Positions 37,083 through 47,119 are shown, counted from the stretch's first letter. The stretch: DNA of 61,677 nt from a bacterium (GCA_021372295.1 JAJFUS010000010.1:1-61677); one strand, 5' to 3'. Numbers and translations are program-made. The notes: generated by a model not told the origin, from the sequence alone.

Positions 37083-37115
37083 GGACAAGGACCGGAACTT
37101 TCTCCGGCCCTGTCC
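37083..37115 (-). terminator. Strong hairpin after the beta-helix/glycosidase gene
   Basis: GGACAAGGACCGGA pairs with TCCGGCCCTGTCC (one bulge), 11 nt past the stop at 37126. No T run follows on the minus strand, so it may act as a 3'-end stabiliser. Confidence 0.45.
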
Positions 37116-37125
37116 GTCACGTTAG

Positions 37126-40100
37126 TTAGTCTCGAAATTCGAGACCAACAGCGCTGTATGGAGCAACCGTTATTGTGAATGAGCCGTCGTTAGCAACGAC
37201 CATGCTTGTATCCACATAGTCTCCGGCATCATAGTCGTCTCCACTGTTACCTCGCAGAACGACTTCATAATCGATTACATTGCCGTTAGAAACTGTAGAG
37301 CTATCGTTGTTGTCAGAGAGATCTACTGTTCCTTCAATCGACTTGAGATACGTTGCATAAACGTCTTTTCCAACGACCGCTGGCCAGCAGAAAACGTGTT
37401 GCTTGGCGCTCGATGTCTTATTGAGAATAACCATACTCGCTGGTTCATCTCCGCCGCTGAAAGCGAAGACTTTTTCTTCAGATGCAATAAGCTCGCTCTG
37501 AATCTCATTGTAGTATGGTCTATACTGCTGCTGCATTAACTGCATCGCCAAGCCTACAGGCCGCTGGATGTACTGCATACCATCCGCCGGTTCCGTTGGC
37601 AGATTAGGATACAGAAAGAACGGACTGTGGCGAAGTCCCTTGCCTGCGGCACTTTGGTGCCATGCAGCATAGCTGACTAAGTCACTCGTCATCATACTTA
37701 GCGAACCATCAAGACAGTATAGCCCATCGGACAACGCATATGGATATTCAGCCGAGTCGCCGGTATCCGGATTTATACCCCACTCAGTAATGGCTATTTT
37801 TTTGTCAGTTAAGCCTGCGTCATCAAGTTCATTACGCATTTCGTCAATTCTGTGCAAAAGGCCATTGTAATTGTCTACGTCAACTCTGCCCATTGCCTCG
37901 GCACGACTTCCGCTAACATACGGGTGAATCACTATGCCGTCCCACATATCCACATATTCCGGTTGCTGGAGGAAGTGCCACAACCACCTGTTCTGGAAAA
38001 GAACGTCTGCCCACCAGTCATGCCCGAAATATCCGAGACTGTCGTCCCACAAGTGATAAGGTCCTGCAACCAATGTCTTCGCATCAGGATCACCGCTATC
38101 TTGTCCATCATCCCTGATTACGTGGTTCATCTCTTTGATAGAATCGAGCCAGCTTCTGTAATCCGGCCAGTAGCGCCACATTCTTCCTTCGACTGGACTG
38201 GTCGTGAATGCGGTGTCTGCAGACAATCTCAGCCAGTACAACTTGCGGACTGGAACGTCATCGACTTCCAACTCAGTTGGCTGCATACGAACCCAATCGG
38301 AATAATGCTGCCAAGCCGGTGGGCCTCCGTTTGCCGGTGCTTCTGCCCAATATTCAGGTTCATAACCAAGTGATACGCCTCCGTTAAGCCATGAAGCTTG
38401 AATGTCCGGGAGCGGCAACAGGAACATTCTGTATATATCATACGTAACCTCTGTTATAGCATAGGTGTTTGGATCTTCATATTCATAGGCAAGGAGGTTC
38501 TTCATTTTGGAGTAAACACCTGGACTGCGCTCAAATAACTCGTTTTCAATCGTGTTTGGATCATCCGCCCTACACACATACGTACCGTAAACAGGAGAAG
38601 GTACATGGGTGATACCGCCCGTGGGCGTCATTGTCTTCCATTGCCCGTCGGAGGCAAGATACTCCCACACCAGGGTGCCACCCACCCCGCCTTGATTCAT
38701 CTGAAACTCTACAGCCCAGGGTTTGTACGGGTATCCAATGTATAGGACATTCCCGGTGCTGCCGGTACCGGTATGGCCAGCCGACCAGTCCAGAGTCATG
38801 TTAAAGTCGGAGTTATCCAGGCTTAGATAGTCTTTTATTGACGAGTCGTTATCATCATGATACCAACTAGAACCATATGCTATTCTCTCAGGATCCGATG
38901 AGCCTTCTTTCCAATAGGCTTCCGTTAATCTTAGGCCGTTGCTTGCAACCTCATTTCCAAACTCATAGACTCTGTCTCCAGAAGAATATGCACTCGCCAG
39001 ATCTCCAGCAAGTTCACGAGTGAACTCATATATTGAGTCAGGATCATCCGGCACGTCCCAGTTTGCCTTCTCGTCATTTGTCGGCGGGGTACTGGCATCA
39101 ATGGTCTCCCTTGAATATGAATCCAGTCCTCCGCTCATATTGACGACCATACAGACGGCCGCGTCAGAAACATCGGCCATCGCCGAAAGGCCTGTGACTC
39201 CAAACCCATGGCCGTATTCATCGGGATATGTTTGACTCCAGCCGTCGTTGACAACGCATTGGTAGTTGAACAAGAACAATGGAACTACATCGGTAAGCCA
39301 AGGTATGCGTTCGCCAGCAGCATAGGAACGCACAGTGCCAAGCATATACTTGTTCAGAACAAGCTCGAACGCGCTAGTCAGTTCTTTACCACCCCAGTTC
39401 CAGAATTCCTGACCAGTAGGGTTCTGGTGCAAACCAACCACATGACGGTTTGCCATTCCACCAGTAGCTCCCACTGCAACATCAGGGCAGTATATGCCAT
39501 CGCTTACCCCGGCTGTTCCCTCACTATTCGCTCCGTTGACTGCCTTGACTGATATATAATATGCAGTAATTGGAGTGAGGGTAAGGTTGTTAACTGTAAC
39601 TTCTGTAGCGGTCGCAGGATCCGGAGTTGACCAATCGACCACATCATTGCCGCCCGAGGTCGTACCTATGCAGTAGCGATATCCGTATATCCCCGACTCT
39701 GAATCCGTGGCTGATGACCAGGTCACATGTATTGATGTGAGAGACGACAGATAGTTGCCATCGTCAGTCACAGTCGGTGTGCTGGGCATCGTGGTGTCCC
39801 AACGCTCATATGCACCCATATCGACCAGATCGCCGGCCTCTCCCAAAGTCAGTATATCAAGCTGGCGATCACCGCCATCAAGATCTGTCCAGCTCTCGTC
39901 TACTGCATTGTCATCTCCAGTGTCTATACACAATGATGGATATGTCAAGCGATAGTCGGTGCTGTTGTCGCTGTTGTCGGAGTCAACGAATAGTGGATCC
40001 GATGAGATATTGCCGTCGGTTCCTGTAGGGTCAGTTATATTATAGTAGTTGCTACCGGTGTTGCTCCATACGTCGTTGTTGTAAAACGTCAGTGCTGCAC

Positions 40101-41205
40101 CGTTGCCTCGATGGATTCCCATTGGTGAGTTTAGTGCGACAATATTATTTGTGAGCAATGTTGGAGTTCCATCCAGCATAATGGCAGCATATCCGGCACC
40201 GCCAGTATTGGCCACAATGGTATTATTTGTCATTGTGATGTTTGCCCACTGGCTGTAGATAGCACCACTGCGGCTTGTTGCTTCATTCTCAGCAATCAGA
40301 TTGTTGAGCAAGTAGACCATTTCTGTGTTTCCATTACAGTAGATACCGCCACCTTGTGCGGTTGCCTCGTTTCCCGTAATGATGTTATTACTGATCTTAA
40401 TCTCACCATCTGAGCAATTTATTCCGCCACCGTAACCAGCTTGATTGTCTCTAATCTCATTTAGTGTAACGGTTGCGACACTTGTCTGCGAAGAACAGTT
40501 TATTCCACCACCATTGCACGATGCCGTATTTTCCGAGATTATGTTGCCTTGAATTGCAGGTGCGCCATTTACAATATACATCCCTGCTCCACTACTGGTT
40601 GTTGTCGAGTCAGCATGATTACCCGTAATCTCGTTGTTTGAGATGATTGGCGAAGACCCACTGCAGAAGATCCCTCCGCCACGAGTAAGATTGGATGTGG
40701 CTGTCAGGCAATTGTCAATAATTTTGTTGTTGGATATAGTTGGAGAAGCACTGAGACATATAATACCTCCTCCACTGCGACTGCTTCCAGATACGGTTCC
40801 ACTGCCGTGTGTAATTGTGAACCCGTCAATAATCGTACTAGCTGTAACTCCAGAATTAGCACTAACTACGCTAGTGCTCCCATTCGTACCGTCAAGAATC
40901 GTGACGTTAGTTACTCTATCGCGCTCACTTCTAAGGGTTTCTGCGCCGTCGAACCCGCCATACAGCCCAACGCCGTTCTTCAGCGTAATGCACTGTGTGT
41001 AGGTTCCCGCTTTCACCCAAACCTCGTCACCACTCGACGCGGCATTGATTCCGCCTTGGACTGAAGTATATGCGTTCGCCCAAGAACTGCCGTTAGTATT
41101 GTTGCCGTCAAGAGCGACATAGATTACCGTCGCTCCGGCGGGTAGTGCCCCAAATATCAGAGCAAATAGCACCAGTAGTACAAGAATACGAGACTTACAT
41201 TCCAT
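37126..41205 (-). CDS. Secreted beta-helix / Fn3 / clan GH-A-like glycosidase mosaic
   Basis: 1,359 residues, signal peptide to about 25 (ALPAGA). Beta-helix about 28-465 with NNxIxxN turns (ISNNEITGN, GGGINCS repeats) and a VDMGAY end. Fn3 about 470-570. A glycosidase-like region follows with YEFGNEVASNG (candidate acid/base Glu near 752) and IAITEWGINP (candidate nucleophile Glu near 1141). The 390-residue gap is far more than normal for GH-A and holds an inserted beta-sandwich (GTLVWEYLASDGQWKTM ... LYWLRLSAD). The end is an all-beta domain (VAPYSAVGLEFRD). Acts outside the cell on polysaccharide; substrate unknown. Paralogue of the partial gene at 331. Confidence 0.8.
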   Translation of the reverse strand: MECKSRILVLLVLFALIFGALPAGATVIYVALDGNNTNGSSWANAYTSVQGGINAASSGDEVWVKAGTYTQCITLKNGVGLYGGFDGAETLRSERDRVTNVTILDGTNGSTSVVSANSGVTASTIIDGFTITHGSGTVSGSSRSGGGIICLSASPTISNNKIIDNCLTATSNLTRGGGIFCSGSSPIISNNEITGNHADSTTTSSGAGMYIVNGAPAIQGNIISENTASCNGGGINCSSQTSVATVTLNEIRDNQAGYGGGINCSDGEIKISNNIITGNEATAQGGGIYCNGNTEMVYLLNNLIAENEATSRSGAIYSQWANITMTNNTIVANTGGAGYAAIMLDGTPTLLTNNIVALNSPMGIHRGNGAALTFYNNDVWSNTGSNYYNITDPTGTDGNISSDPLFVDSDNSDNSTDYRLTYPSLCIDTGDDNAVDESWTDLDGGDRQLDILTLGEAGDLVDMGAYERWDTTMPSTPTVTDDGNYLSSLTSIHVTWSSATDSESGIYGYRYCIGTTSGGNDVVDWSTPDPATATEVTVNNLTLTPITAYYISVKAVNGANSEGTAGVSDGIYCPDVAVGATGGMANRHVVGLHQNPTGQEFWNWGGKELTSAFELVLNKYMLGTVRSYAAGERIPWLTDVVPLFLFNYQCVVNDGWSQTYPDEYGHGFGVTGLSAMADVSDAAVCMVVNMSGGLDSYSRETIDASTPPTNDEKANWDVPDDPDSIYEFTRELAGDLASAYSSGDRVYEFGNEVASNGLRLTEAYWKEGSSDPERIAYGSSWYHDDNDSSIKDYLSLDNSDFNMTLDWSAGHTGTGSTGNVLYIGYPYKPWAVEFQMNQGGVGGTLVWEYLASDGQWKTMTPTGGITHVPSPVYGTYVCRADDPNTIENELFERSPGVYSKMKNLLAYEYEDPNTYAITEVTYDIYRMFLLPLPDIQASWLNGGVSLGYEPEYWAEAPANGGPPAWQHYSDWVRMQPTELEVDDVPVRKLYWLRLSADTAFTTSPVEGRMWRYWPDYRSWLDSIKEMNHVIRDDGQDSGDPDAKTLVAGPYHLWDDSLGYFGHDWWADVLFQNRWLWHFLQQPEYVDMWDGIVIHPYVSGSRAEAMGRVDVDNYNGLLHRIDEMRNELDDAGLTDKKIAITEWGINPDTGDSAEYPYALSDGLYCLDGSLSMMTSDLVSYAAWHQSAAGKGLRHSPFFLYPNLPTEPADGMQYIQRPVGLAMQLMQQQYRPYYNEIQSELIASEEKVFAFSGGDEPASMVILNKTSSAKQHVFCWPAVVGKDVYATYLKSIEGTVDLSDNNDSSTVSNGNVIDYEVVLRGNSGDDYDAGDYVDTSMVVANDGSFTITVAPYSAVGLEFRD

Positions 41206-41329
41206 TGTATTGCCTCCAAATAGTACTTGCTAGAGTTATCTGATTGCGCAGCAAGTTGGCAACTTACTAACCACCTCCATTTGGCCAAAGTCTACCAGGC
41301 ATTCAGATGTACATATTGTAGAGATATCG

Positions 41330-41547
41330 TTTTTGAAATACAATGAAGATTGCGTGATGTGGTTGTCACCGAGTCGACACCATCAGCACTATGTGGACTT
41401 TTATCAGGGTTCACCCTTGAGAATATCGCCCTGCGCACCCAGCTTTCAGCATACCGGCTCGATCAAGAAAGAGGCATCATTGTCAAACCGCAATACACTC
41501 CAGCCTTTCGGCTAACTTTGGAGTGCCTACTGTTTTTGGACAGATAA
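41330..41547 (+). mobile_element. Transposase relic, copy 4 (N-terminal part)
   Basis: LLSGFTLENIALRTQLSAYR and QERGIIVKPQYTPAFRLTL match the N-terminal helical part of copies 1 and 2. The frame ends at 41547. It lies about 130 nt upstream of the beta-helix gene start, as copy 1 lies upstream of the gene at 331. Confidence 0.7.
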
Positions 41548-41570
41548 CTCATACTGCTAATGTTGTCAAC

Positions 41571-44009
41571 TCAAAGTGTGCTGGCCCTTTTCCAAACATT
41601 CAGTTTTAGCTCGTTAGCCTGTTCGATATTGATGTTGCGGATTGTAACGGTTTTCTGCTCGCCGGGAACAACATCGAAATAATTGTCCGACGGCCGCGCC
41701 CCGGCAGGCAAGTTCGATATAGCAAGGTTGCGCGCATAAGCATCCACCGATATCACCATCTCATGAGTGGTATCGGTAAGCTGCTCTCTGTGAACCAGGA
41801 GCTTGGGCTTCGGGAACTGAATCTCACTCCAAGGCCGCGCAAAATACACGCCGCGCGCAATAATCTCCCCGCGCATTTCCAGCATCGCGACCATGCACTG
41901 CCTCGTCGTATCGGAAAACACGCTTTCCAGCGGCTCGCTCTCCCAAACCATCCCGGACGAATTCGGCTCGATCCTTACGGGAACCTCCTCCACCTCCATG
42001 CCGCATGCGTCGAACGTCATCACACCGACCTGCAGCATCGCGTCAATTGCCTGAAGGCGATCATCAGTCGTCACATAGACCCGCACCCTGTCGTCAAGCT
42101 GTTTGAACGACACAATCACCGGCTCAAACGCTCTCTTGGCATAGTAATAAGCGGCTTTGGGACGCAGATAATAATCGACCAAGCTCCAACTTATCGCGGG
42201 CCAGGAGTCGTTAAACATCCAGTACAGCGCGCCGGATATGTTCCATTTCTCGCGCCTGTAATGTTCGATTTCGGCCTTCAATAACTCGCCCTGCAATATA
42301 CCCGAATACGCGGCAAACTCTTCGGCGCTCTTGAACTCGCCCATCATTTTGCGCGTAAGCTCGATCATGTTTTTGTGACTGGGCATACCGTCCTTGTTGT
42401 GATACCCCATCACATCGCTGTCCGGCGGCATTATCCGATCCTCTGGAATAAACTCCCTCAGCGACTCAATCTCCGGCGACCCCAGCCCGTAAAACTCGCT
42501 CACAAACAGCGCTTTTTCCTCTTCGATCATGTGCAGCCAGCGCATGTGGTCTTCATCATGAATGCGCCGCCAGACGCCGCCGTGCCAGTCGCCCACACTC
42601 GGATCGTTACCGGTGCTTCCGCCGTAAGGGCTGCCCGGCAGATACGGCCTCGTGCAATCCACGCCTTTAAGCACATCCGGTATAATCTTGTGAAACAGCG
42701 ATTTGCCCGGCCAATCGACGTCAGGCGACCGATCCATCTCGCATTCGTTGTTGCCGCACCAGACCACAACCGACGGGTGGTTGCGCAACTCTTTGACAAT
42801 CGTCCGAACTTCATCAGCGACAAGCGCGTTAAAGCCGGGGGCGTCAGGATAAGTCGCGCAGGCGAACATGAAGTCCTGCCAGACCATAATTCCCATCTCG
42901 TCGCACGCCCGATAAAACGCCTGCCCCTCATATACGCCCCCACCCCACACTCTAAGCATGTTGAAGTTGGCGTCTTTTGCCAGGCCCACCAATTCGTGAT
43001 AGCGCTCATCCGTCACACGCGAAACCAAGTGATCCGCCGGAACCCAATTCGCACCCTTGCAAAAGACCTTCTCGCCGTTCACGAGCAGCGTAAATATGCG
43101 CTCGCCATTCTCATCGAGTTCGATGAACCGGACATCGCGCACGCCGAATTCGGTCTCAGCGACATCCTGAACCTCACCCTCACAGGAAATGCCGACCATA
43201 CAGTTGTATAACGACGGCTCTCCCATACCGTTCGGCCACCAAAGTTCGGGCTCTTCAATTCGGATCACCGCCTCGATTACCCCGCCAAACGGCTCCACGC
43301 TGTCGGTAACTTCGATCTTCTCACGGTTCTCACCTTTGGATATCACCACCGAAGCCGACACCCTCCGGTCCTCCCGAGTATGATTCTCGACCTCGATGTA
43401 GACCCATGCGTTCGCCTGGCCGCCTTCGATCTCGGTCTCGACGCGAATATTGTTGATCGAGACACTATCGTAAGACGCCAGCCTCACCTCGCGCCATATA
43501 CCTGCTCCGACAAGTCTCGGCGTCCAATCCCAGCCGAACGCGCACTGCATCTTTCGAGCGCCGACCCTGTCGCGATTGAAGCACCCTTCATAGCGCGACA
43601 AATCCATCAGCTCAAGCACGGACACTGCAGGATCGAACTTCACTTCCAGAGTATTTCGCCCGACTGTTACCTTGTCACTGACATCAAACCCCTGCGGCAC
43701 GAACATATTGTGCGTCTGCCCGATTTCATCGCCGTTCAGAAATACCGTCGCAAACGTGTCCAGCCCCTCGAATTCCAGGTACGTCTGCTTTTGCAAAAAG
43801 TCATCATCCACATTGAACTCGCGACTATACCGCCACTCTTTCCGCTCGACCCACTGCGCGTCCTCCGCATTCATGCCATAATAAGGATCGGAAATCTTCC
43901 CCGCTCGAAGCAGATCTGAGTGAATATCACCCGGAACCTGAGCCGTCACAGCATCAACTCCCTCGGAAATAAGCTGCCAGGAACCGTTAAGCGACATGGT
44001 ATTCTTCAT
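41571..44009 (-). CDS. GH2-family beta-mannosidase
   Basis: 812 residues, complete. N-terminal sugar-binding domain (LNGSWQLISEGVDAVTAQVPGDIHSDLL), immunoglobulin-like domain, TIM barrel (about 290-600). The acid/base Glu is in WCGNNECEM near 422, the nucleophile Glu in FVSEFYGLGS near 505. GANWVPADHL and MLRVWGGGVYE are characteristic of beta-mannosidases. C-terminal domains follow. No signal peptide, so cytoplasmic: it releases mannose from the ends of beta-mannosides. It may finish degradation begun by secreted glycosidases. Confidence 0.93.
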   Translation of the reverse strand: MKNTMSLNGSWQLISEGVDAVTAQVPGDIHSDLLRAGKISDPYYGMNAEDAQWVERKEWRYSREFNVDDDFLQKQTYLEFEGLDTFATVFLNGDEIGQTHNMFVPQGFDVSDKVTVGRNTLEVKFDPAVSVLELMDLSRYEGCFNRDRVGARKMQCAFGWDWTPRLVGAGIWREVRLASYDSVSINNIRVETEIEGGQANAWVYIEVENHTREDRRVSASVVISKGENREKIEVTDSVEPFGGVIEAVIRIEEPELWWPNGMGEPSLYNCMVGISCEGEVQDVAETEFGVRDVRFIELDENGERIFTLLVNGEKVFCKGANWVPADHLVSRVTDERYHELVGLAKDANFNMLRVWGGGVYEGQAFYRACDEMGIMVWQDFMFACATYPDAPGFNALVADEVRTIVKELRNHPSVVVWCGNNECEMDRSPDVDWPGKSLFHKIIPDVLKGVDCTRPYLPGSPYGGSTGNDPSVGDWHGGVWRRIHDEDHMRWLHMIEEEKALFVSEFYGLGSPEIESLREFIPEDRIMPPDSDVMGYHNKDGMPSHKNMIELTRKMMGEFKSAEEFAAYSGILQGELLKAEIEHYRREKWNISGALYWMFNDSWPAISWSLVDYYLRPKAAYYYAKRAFEPVIVSFKQLDDRVRVYVTTDDRLQAIDAMLQVGVMTFDACGMEVEEVPVRIEPNSSGMVWESEPLESVFSDTTRQCMVAMLEMRGEIIARGVYFARPWSEIQFPKPKLLVHREQLTDTTHEMVISVDAYARNLAISNLPAGARPSDNYFDVVPGEQKTVTIRNINIEQANELKLNVWKRASTL

Positions 44010-44114
44010 AAAAACGAGTGTCCTCTCGGTAAGTGTCTATGTTTATTACCCACGAAGTATATCAAGCAAGGGGCAGTCGGTTCAAGGGGTGAATTCGGGA
44101 AACGCATCAAAGCG

Positions 44115-46487
44115 CTAATGCTCTGCTGCCTGAGCCAGCTTCTTTACGGATTCTATCTGGACGGCTGTTCCTATCACAATCAGATGGTCCCATGCCCTGA
44201 TCTCAAAATCCGGAGACGGAGTCGTGTGCAGACCATCATCGGCTCTGCGCACCGAAAGGATCAGAGCGCCCGCCGATTCACCGATTCTAAGGTCGCGAAT
44301 GGATCTACCGGCCATCTCCGATGACTCGGCAACATAAACCTCACCAAGTTCCAGATCGAGTTCGTCGCTGTGCAAGACCATATTCAGGAAATCCATCACC
44401 CGCGGCTTCAGAACAGCAGATGCAATCTGGTGACCGCCCAAGGTATAAGGCGACATCACTCTATCCGCCCCGGCTCTTCGCAACTTGGCTTCGTTTTCCG
44501 ACCTTGTCGATCTTGCAACAATATAAAGGCCCGGATTAAGTCCGCGGGCCGAAAGCACAATGTACACATTTTCCTCATCCGTAGCGGTGACGGCGATAAC
44601 ACCCTTCGCGCGATCAATTCCTGCCTGGATCAATATTTCATCTTCAGTGGCTTTTCCTTCAATAAAAGGCGTGTTGCTCCCCATGAGTTTCGGAAGCTGC
44701 TCAGGGTTCCATTCGATCACCACATAAGGAACGCCCGCGCGCGCGAAATCCTCAACAATCTGCCTGCCCATGCGCCCGTACCCGCACACAATATAATGAT
44801 CGCGCAGGTTTGATATGATTTTATCCATTTTTCTTCTGGCCTCCTTTTCGTCGGCATCGTTCAATATGTCCACGGCCTGCGAAGCCGAATCGAGAAACGG
44901 CACAAATACCACCACCGCCCCCGCATCGCGCAAAATCGACGCCTGTGACAAGTCGTCCGCCGTAACGGCAATGCCGCCTTCATACCCGTGGTGGTGAAGT
45001 GAATCAATCAAAGTAAGGTTGCCCGCCACATCTCGCAGTGAACTGATGACCCATCTTGCCCCAGCGAGAGGAATCACAGATGGAAACTCAGGGTCTTCCG
45101 CATCACCGAACACAGCACTCCAGCCGCGCTTGTTCCACCGTCTCACAGCCTGCGGGTCAAAGTCAATCCCCAACACGCTTCGATTCTGAGCGCGCAGATG
45201 AGCCGCCACGTTATTGCCATAGCGCCCGAGTCCGTAAAGTATAACCTCGGGCCGCACAGCCGGGGAACAGTCTGAAGCATTAATCTCGGCACGATACGGC
45301 ATTTTGCGCTCGAACATTTTTAGATATGGCGCCACCCGCTCATATATAAGGTTCGAGTAAGATATAAGGTAACTGGACACGCCGATTGTAATCAAACCGA
45401 CAAGCGTCACAATACCAAACACCGACGCATCTATGTGTCCCAGCTTTAGACCAAGGCCGGCCAGAATAAGTGAAAACTCGCTGATCTGACCCAGCGAGAG
45501 TCCAGCCAGGAACCCGACACGTTTGCGATAACCCATAGCCCCGAGAACCGACATCACCATTACCGGCTTCACAATCACCACAAATAAGGATATCGGCAGC
45601 GCAATCCATGCCGTCGAACCGATGCCGCGCAGGTCGAGGCCGGCTCCAAGTTCGATAAAAAAGAACACAAGCAAAAAGTCGCGCAGGCTGACAAGCCTCG
45701 CTGCAATCGATTCCCTGTATCCGGTTGAGGCAAGCGTCACGCCCGCCAGAAACGCACCCACCTCTATACTGAAGCCGAGCGTTTTCGTGAGATCGGCAAG
45801 CCCTACCGCCCAAGCAATCGCGAACAGCACCAACAGTTCTCTTGATCGCGACGCCAACCCCAATATCCTCGGCAGAGGCCATGCCGAAAAGAGACTCAGC
45901 CCCGCCAGCAGCGCGCCGCCCTTAATAAGCATCATCAATGACTGACGCCCAAAATCGCCGCCCTTGCTCAAACCCGACAGCGCAATCATCGCAAAGACCA
46001 CCACAATGTCCTGCACAATCAATATGCCGATGGAAAGTCTGCCGTAAAGCGAATCGGTGTCGCGTTTGTCCGAAAGGAGCTTGATTACTATGATGGTACT
46101 GGAAAATGTCAAAGACACTGCCACGTAAAAAGCCGCAACTCCCGACAACCCCAGGGCAATTACCAGCAAATAGCCGAATGCAGCGGTAAGGACAACCTGC
46201 CCGACCCCGGCAACCAGCGTAGCAACACCGGCGCTGCGAATATGGCCGACATCCAGTTTAAGCCCGACAACAAACAGCAGCAGAGCTAGCCCCATCTCAG
46301 CCAATAGATGGATTTGATCGGTGGAACGAACCGCGCCCAACCCCGAAGGCCCTACCAGAATCCCTACAAGGATAAAACCGACCAGCACAGGCTGACGAAG
46401 GCGCAATGCCACTGCGCCAACCGCAACGGCCAATAACAGCAACGCAACTATTTCGTTAAAAACATCATGGAATTGGAATAATTGCAT
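44115..46487 (-). CDS. CPA2 (KefB/C-like) cation:proton antiporter with two RCK domains
   Basis: 790 residues. Twelve to thirteen helices at about 10-390 (GFILVGILVGPSGLG, SLTFSSTIIVIKLL, IGILIVQDIVVVF). RCK_N domain 1 about 405-535 (VILYGLGRYGNNVAAHL), RCK_N domain 2 about 560-680 (YIVCGYGRMGRQIVEDF) and RCK_C to the end. Typical KefB has one RCK; two give a gating ring-like pair. Controls K+/Na+ efflux against protons in response to nucleotides or redox state. ATG with GCAGGGG at 6 nt. Confidence 0.9.
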   Translation of the reverse strand: MQLFQFHDVFNEIVALLLLAVAVGAVALRLRQPVLVGFILVGILVGPSGLGAVRSTDQIHLLAEMGLALLLFVVGLKLDVGHIRSAGVATLVAGVGQVVLTAAFGYLLVIALGLSGVAAFYVAVSLTFSSTIIVIKLLSDKRDTDSLYGRLSIGILIVQDIVVVFAMIALSGLSKGGDFGRQSLMMLIKGGALLAGLSLFSAWPLPRILGLASRSRELLVLFAIAWAVGLADLTKTLGFSIEVGAFLAGVTLASTGYRESIAARLVSLRDFLLVFFFIELGAGLDLRGIGSTAWIALPISLFVVIVKPVMVMSVLGAMGYRKRVGFLAGLSLGQISEFSLILAGLGLKLGHIDASVFGIVTLVGLITIGVSSYLISYSNLIYERVAPYLKMFERKMPYRAEINASDCSPAVRPEVILYGLGRYGNNVAAHLRAQNRSVLGIDFDPQAVRRWNKRGWSAVFGDAEDPEFPSVIPLAGARWVISSLRDVAGNLTLIDSLHHHGYEGGIAVTADDLSQASILRDAGAVVVFVPFLDSASQAVDILNDADEKEARRKMDKIISNLRDHYIVCGYGRMGRQIVEDFARAGVPYVVIEWNPEQLPKLMGSNTPFIEGKATEDEILIQAGIDRAKGVIAVTATDEENVYIVLSARGLNPGLYIVARSTRSENEAKLRRAGADRVMSPYTLGGHQIASAVLKPRVMDFLNMVLHSDELDLELGEVYVAESSEMAGRSIRDLRIGESAGALILSVRRADDGLHTTPSPDFEIRAWDHLIVIGTAVQIESVKKLAQAAEH

Positions 46488-46511
46488 AACAACCCCTGCA
46501 AAAGACGCAGA

Positions 46512-46691
46512 TCAGTCTTCGCATTCGATGTTGGTTTTCTGCTGATCCAGCTGGCGAGATATCTTTTGCAGAAGAATGGATATTGAGCGCACTTCCTGCC
46601 GCAGCGAAGCCATATCTTGCTGCAGTTGCGTTACCCTCTGGGACAGGGCCTCAATCTTTTTGCCTGTGGTGAGTTGTTCATAAAAGGACAC
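46512..46691 (-). CDS. Small coiled-coil protein
   Basis: 59 residues from GTG 46691 with GGAGG 10 nt upstream; a longer reading to 46763 is less likely. Heptads dominate (KKIEALSQRVTQLQQDMASLRQEVRSI). It sits 24 nt before the antiporter gene and likely shares its transcript. Function unknown. Confidence 0.6.
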   Translation of the reverse strand: MSFYEQLTTGKKIEALSQRVTQLQQDMASLRQEVRSISILLQKISRQLDQQKTNIECED

Positions 46692-46823
46692 CTTATCATT
46701 CCCTCCTGCAGCAAATGTCTGGTGTGATAAGATTGTCGCAAAAACTGAGCTGGATGTCAACAAAGTAATAGCTCAGCAGGAGGCTCCCGCAGAACTGAAC
46801 TCTCTCGGACCTAACCGCTGCGG

Positions 46824-46853
46824 TTGACACAAAACGCCTTGTATTGCTATAAT
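46824..46853 (+). promoter_or_regulatory. Consensus sigma-70 promoter (distal) of the tRNA unit
   Basis: TTGACA (46824-46829), 18-nt spacer, TATAAT (46848-46853): both hexamers are perfect. About 94 nt upstream of tRNA-Lys. Confidence 0.8.
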
Positions 46854-46893
46854 AATTTTGCTCGACGGGCAGTTTATTTTCAACAATGGCTGC

Positions 46894-46923
46894 TTGACGG
46901 TTTTGAGCGCGGTTTGGTATAAT
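46894..46923 (+). promoter_or_regulatory. Sigma-70 promoter (proximal) of the tRNA unit
   Basis: TTGACG (46894-46899), 18-nt spacer, TATAAT (46918-46923), 23 nt before the tRNA-Lys 5' end. It forms a tandem pair with the distal promoter, as common for stable RNA genes. Confidence 0.85.
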
Positions 46924-46946
46924 TATAGCGGCCTGGGAAGTTGTAT

Positions 46947-47022
46947 GGACGATTAGCTCAGTTGGTAGAGCAGTGGACTCTTAATCCATTGGTCCAGGGT
47001 TCGAGTCCCTGATCGTCCACCA
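46947..47022 (+). tRNA. tRNA-Lys (anticodon CTT)
   Basis: 76 nt with CCA. Acceptor GGACGAT/ATCGTCC, D-arm GCTCAGTTGGTAGAGC, loop ACTCTTAAT around anticodon CTT, T-arm CAGGGTTCGAGTCCCTG. Confidence 0.95.
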
Positions 47023-47035
47023 GTAGCACCGCCAT

Positions 47036-47119
47036 GGGCGAGTGGTGGAATGGCAGACACGCTAGATTTAGGATCTAGTGCCGAAAGGCGTAGGAGTTCA
47101 ACTCTCCTCTCGCCCACCA
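47036..47119 (+). tRNA. tRNA-Leu (anticodon TAG)
   Basis: 84 nt with CCA. Acceptor GGGCGAG/CTCGCCC, anticodon stem CTAGA/TCTAG with loop TTTAGGA, long variable arm TGCCGAAAGGCGT, typical of class II tRNA-Leu. 13 nt after tRNA-Lys. Confidence 0.95.

Noticed and set aside
42375..43211. 278-codon + strand frame rich in His, Arg and Val
   Set aside because: Antisense shadow of the GH2 beta-mannosidase.
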